A DNA stretch of 7,988 nt, taken from NCBI GenBank assembly GCA_013151365.1, contig JAADIK010000070.1:1-7988 (forward strand), read 5' to 3'. The notes under the pieces were generated by a model. It saw only the letters and a list, made by a program, of their open reading frames with translations. It searched no databases and had not been told where the DNA came from. This stretch comes from Deltaproteobacteria bacterium. Its GTDB lineage: Bacteria > Desulfobacterota > Desulfobulbia > Desulfobulbales > Desulfobulbaceae. The stretch's first letter is position 1. Each line of letters begins with the position of its first letter. Made by a program: the position numbers and the translations under genes. Of the stretch, positions 6,236 to 7,988 are shown piece by piece.

Positions 6236-7294
6236 TCATGTTTTTTTATCGGCCGGCTCGCTGTTGGGATAGGAGCAGGGCAGGCCGCGATAATTCAGGA
6301 ATTCAAGGGTGTTGCCGACCGATTTAAGGTAGTCGGGCGTGAGAGGGATTTTGCCCTTGCCGCCCGGTGCGTCAAGGGCATAGGTCGGCACGGCCATGCC
6401 CGAGACGTGGCCGATCAGGTTACGCATGATTTCCAGACCTGCGTCAATGGTGGTGCGGAAATGGCCGGTCCCCCTGGTCAGGTCGGTCTGAAAAAGATAG
6501 TAGGGTTTGACCCGGATCTGCAGGAGTTTGCACATCAGGTCCCGGATGACTTCGATCCGGTCATTGACCCCTCGCAACAAAACGGTCTGGCAGCCGAGGG
6601 GGATGCCGGCGTCGGCCAAACGCGCGCAGGCCAGTTGTGCTTCGGCGGTAATTTCAGCCGGATGGTTAAAGTGGGTGTTGATATAAAGCGGATGATATTT
6701 TTTGAGCATGTTCGCAAGCCTGGCGGTGACGCGCATGGGCAGGGTGCAGGGTACCCGGGTGCCGATACGGATCACCTCGACGCTCTTGATGTCGCGAACA
6801 GCCTTGAGAATTTTCTCCAGCCGTTCATCGCTCAACAGAAGCGGGTCCCCGCCGGACAAGAGTACTTCGCGGACTTGAGGCGTTTTTCGTAAATAGTCAA
6901 GACCGGCCTGGACCGTCGAGTCGTTGATGACCATTTCCGGGCGGCCGACCTTGCGTTTGCGCGTGCAGAATCGACAGTACATGGCGCACTGGCCGCTCAC
7001 CAGAAACAGGACCCGGTCGGGATATTTGTGGACCAGGTTGGGAACCGGGCTCAGGTTTTCTTCGTCAAGCGGGTCCACCAGTCCTTCGGTGTCCTCGATC
7101 TCCCGGATGTCCGGTATCGCCTGGCGCCGGAGGGGAGCCCCGGCTTTGCGAATCAGTCCCATGTAATACGGATTGATCCGCATGGGATAAACGCTGCTGA
7201 CTTCAGTGATTTCTCGTGAGTTGAGGGCCGGAAAATCAGCCAGTTGATCGGCGCTGATAATGCTTTCTTTCAGCAGTTTTCGCCAGGTTGTCAT
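6236..7294 (-). CDS. KamA family radical-SAM protein, probable lysine 2,3-aminomutase (short form)
   Basis: Members use a 4Fe-4S cluster, S-adenosylmethionine and PLP to move an amino group from carbon 2 to carbon 3, here probably making beta-lysine. In 352 residues I see the radical-SAM triad C103, C107, C110 (CAMYCRFC), SGGDPL (147-152), and the PLP lysine K315 in DAPGGKGK. D271 (QTDL) and D308 (LDAPGG) match the two aspartates that bind lysine in clostridial lysine 2,3-aminomutase (D293, D330); glutamate 2,3-aminomutase has Lys and Asn there. E. coli EpmB also lacks this arrangement. The protein ends near residue 352 without the C-terminal Cys cluster that binds zinc in the clostridial enzyme of about 416 residues, and Arg replaces the Cys after GVND. 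The ATG start is the only one before an upstream in-frame stop; its ribosome-binding site is weak. A promoter lies at 7354-7383. No acetyltransferase partner (ablB) is adjacent. Confidence 0.9.
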   Translation of the reverse strand: MTTWRKLLKESIISADQLADFPALNSREITEVSSVYPMRINPYYMGLIRKAGAPLRRQAIPDIREIEDTEGLVDPLDEENLSPVPNLVHKYPDRVLFLVSGQCAMYCRFCTRKRKVGRPEMVINDSTVQAGLDYLRKTPQVREVLLSGGDPLLLSDERLEKILKAVRDIKSVEVIRIGTRVPCTLPMRVTARLANMLKKYHPLYINTHFNHPAEITAEAQLACARLADAGIPLGCQTVLLRGVNDRIEVIRDLMCKLLQIRVKPYYLFQTDLTRGTGHFRTTIDAGLEIMRNLIGHVSGMAVPTYALDAPGGKGKIPLTPDYLKSVGNTLEFLNYRGLPCSYPNSEPADKKT

Positions 7295-7353
7295 TGCCCG
7301 TTTTATGGCCGTTGTTCGCTTGTCTCTGAATAATTACCAACATTTTATAACTT

Positions 7354-7383
7354 CTTATACCCGGTCAACCGGTGACACGTCAA
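7354..7383 (-). promoter_or_regulatory. Sigma-70 type promoter for the KamA-cytochrome unit
   Basis: On the minus strand a -35 TTGACG (7383-7378, 5 of 6 to consensus) and a -10 TATAAG (7359-7354, 5 of 6) are separated by 18 bases. Transcription would start near 7347, about 53 bases before the KamA ATG. This is the best-looking promoter in the window. The spacer contains a perfect inverted repeat. Confidence 0.6.
7361..7372. promoter_or_regulatory. Possible operator in the KamA promoter spacer
   Basis: ccggt and accgg form a perfect 5-bp inverted repeat with a 2-base centre, lying exactly between the -35 and -10 boxes. A repressor bound here would block polymerase. The half-sites are short, so this may be chance; no regulator gene is adjacent. 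Confidence 0.3.
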
Positions 7384-7400
7384 CATAGGAGGAAAGTTCT

Positions 7401-7529
7401 ACCTGCATCCGTGAGCGTTCGAGAACGGTGCAGATGCAAGGCGGCAACGAGGTTGATTATCGCAGGTAGTGATATCAACGAGTTGCCAACGCAGCAGATG
7501 CGCCGTTATCGGGCGCCCCGCAGGGCGGC
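7401..7529 (+). repeat. Dispersed structured repeat, copy C (with 31-base hairpin extension)
   Basis: This is the longest copy, 129 bases. Hairpin 1 is cgttcgagaacg (7416-7427). Relative to copy B it carries a 31-base insertion (7452-7482), bordered by the 7-base direct repeat caacgag (7445-7451 and 7476-7482). The insertion holds its own near-perfect inverted repeat (gttgat 7452-7457 with atcaac 7474-7479), nested inside ggcaa (7443-7447) and ttgcc (7483-7487), so hairpin 2 is lengthened instead of broken. Near the right end cgccc pairs with gggcg. It lies between two minus-strand genes, upstream of the KamA promoter. Confidence 0.85.
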
Positions 7530-7605
7530 GCGGTGAAGACTAGAAAATGCGTTTATTCAGCATTCAGCAATAATGCAATAAATTCCGCATGCTGCATGGT
7601 ACATC

Positions 7606-7630
7606 ACCTCAAGCCGTCACGGATTCAGGT
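7606..7630 (-). terminator. 25-base interrupted palindrome directly after the nrdG-like gene
   Basis: acctcaagccgt (7606-7617) and acggattcaggt (7619-7630) are inverted repeats matching at 10 of 12 positions around one central base. The palindrome ends 1 base from the nrdG-like stop codon. On the minus strand no T-run follows, so it is not a standard intrinsic terminator. It could be a transcript-end stabiliser or a protein site. Confidence 0.35.
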
Positions 7631-7631
7631 T

Positions 7632-7988
7632 CTAGCCTTGTTCCATGCCGCATAAGTCCGGCTGCAGAGCGTGTTCCGGCTTGAACGGCTGAAAAACATG
7701 GCACATGGTTTCCGGCAGCATGGCCGGTATCAGATTGCGCTCCTCCTGCCGGTGCAGCCCCGTCACCCAGGTGGTGCGAAACAGGGCCGGGATATCGGCA
7801 CGGGCAATGACCGTGATGGACTTGGTTACGGCCGCGATGTCCACCGGGACACCAGCCAGGATATGATAGCGCTCCGGGGTTGCCTTGATATCCATGGCGA
7901 TAAAGTCCAGCAGTTTATCCGCCAGCAGCCGTTTCAGGACCTCGGGCCTGGAACCGTTGGTGTCCAGCTTGACGAGAAAGCCCATCTC
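7632..7988 (-). CDS. NrdG-type radical-SAM activating protein, 3' part (5' end outside window)
   Basis: The last 118 residues are visible, ending in TAG at 7634-7632. The frame is open to the right edge; the Met at 7985 is internal, because GFLVKLDTNGSRPEVL is a conserved core stretch of this family. AMDIKATPERYHILAGVPVD, then FRTTWVTGLH and the C-terminal FQPFKPEHAL, fit the anaerobic ribonucleoside-triphosphate reductase activating proteins of the longer, about 230-residue type. These use a 4Fe-4S cluster and S-adenosylmethionine to make the glycyl radical on the class III reductase NrdD. The CxxxCxxC cluster motif would lie upstream, outside the window. An activase for another glycyl-radical enzyme is possible; the nature of the next gene, outside the window, would decide. 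The KamA gene follows on the same strand after 337 bases, too far for tight coupling. Confidence 0.88.
   Translation of the reverse strand, partial: EMGFLVKLDTNGSRPEVLKRLLADKLLDFIAMDIKATPERYHILAGVPVDIAAVTKSITVIARADIPALFRTTWVTGLHRQEERNLIPAMLPETMCHVFQPFKPEHALQPDLCGMEQG

Larger units (their letters stand above)
7295..7631. other. Intergenic region between the nrdG-like and KamA genes
   Basis: These 337 bases hold no gene that I can support. Read on the minus strand from right to left: a 25-base interrupted palindrome (7606-7630) directly after the nrdG-like stop; a 14-codon frame (7597-7553) with a fair ribosome-binding site, probably chance; small overlapping inverted repeats built on gcatt/aatgc around 7547-7576; the full-length repeat copy C (7401-7529); and the KamA promoter with a palindrome in its spacer (7354-7383). 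Confidence 0.6.

Noticed and set aside
6407..6892. A 161-codon plus-strand frame opposite the KamA gene
   Set aside because: The minus strand encodes an intact KamA protein with the radical-SAM, PLP and substrate residues; the plus frame is its shadow.
6236..7294. Assignment as EpmB (EF-P beta-lysylation enzyme) because of the short length
   Set aside because: D271, D308 and the DAPGGKGK loop match lysine 2,3-aminomutase, while E. coli EpmB lacks that loop; kept only as a remote alternative.
7387..7392. AGGAGG on the plus strand upstream of repeat copy C
   Set aside because: No start codon with an open frame of useful length follows; it lies at the -35 side of the minus-strand KamA promoter.
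793..7529. A CRISPR array built from the dispersed repeat
   Set aside because: Copies are 1.6 to 4.9 kb apart, about 100 bases long, variable in length, and there are no regular spacers or cas genes.
7553..7597. A 14-codon minus-strand frame (MQHAEFIALLLNAE) with GAGGTGAT nine bases upstream
   Set aside because: It is very short, lies within small inverted repeats, ends before the KamA promoter so it cannot be its leader peptide, and one good ribosome-binding site in intergenic DNA is expected by chance.

Overview
The window looks like chromosome of an anaerobic, respiring member of the Desulfobacterota (old Deltaproteobacteria). The pointers are a membrane-anchored multihaem c-type cytochrome of the NapC/NirT superfamily, a periplasmic monohaem cytochrome, two oxygen-sensitive radical-SAM enzymes (a KamA-type aminomutase and an NrdG-type activase), and moderately GC-rich DNA with DnaK-independent housekeeping genes such as ftsH. 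This placement is inference from gene content; no 16S or other marker is present.

Layout. Plus strand, left to right: the 3' part of a sugar-phosphate nucleotidyltransferase (1-764); a 339-base intergenic region with a repeat copy, a promoter candidate and a leader hairpin; an FtsH membrane protease (1104-2969); a three-helix, six-haem inner-membrane cytochrome resembling Geobacter ImcH in architecture (3096-4553); a universal stress protein (4688-5143); and a DUF202 membrane protein (5236-5646). Minus strand, right to left: the 3' part of an NrdG-type radical-SAM activating protein (7988-7632); a 337-base intergenic region with another repeat copy and a good promoter; a short-form lysine 2,3-aminomutase family protein (7294-6236); and, 54 bases on, an exported monohaem cytochrome (6181-5783). 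The two gene sets converge on a repeat copy at about 5646-5760.

How the genes may work together. The ImcH-like protein would take electrons from the quinone pool and pass them to periplasmic carriers; the small cytochrome could be one such carrier, though nothing here proves a link. FtsH, the universal stress protein and DUF202 suggest a membrane and stress theme. The KamA protein keeps the lysine-specific residues and so may make beta-lysine, often an osmolyte precursor, but no acetyltransferase partner is in view.

The most unusual content is non-coding. Three copies of a dispersed intergenic repeat (793-834, 5646-5744, 7401-7529) fold into successive hairpins. One stem pair changes as C-G, T-A and T-G across the copies, and one copy carries a 31-base insertion that extends a hairpin rather than breaking it. 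This suggests selection on structure. There is also a perfect 13-bp hairpin just upstream of the DUF202 gene, a long bulged hairpin in the ftsH leader, and a 25-base interrupted palindrome directly after the nrdG-like gene.
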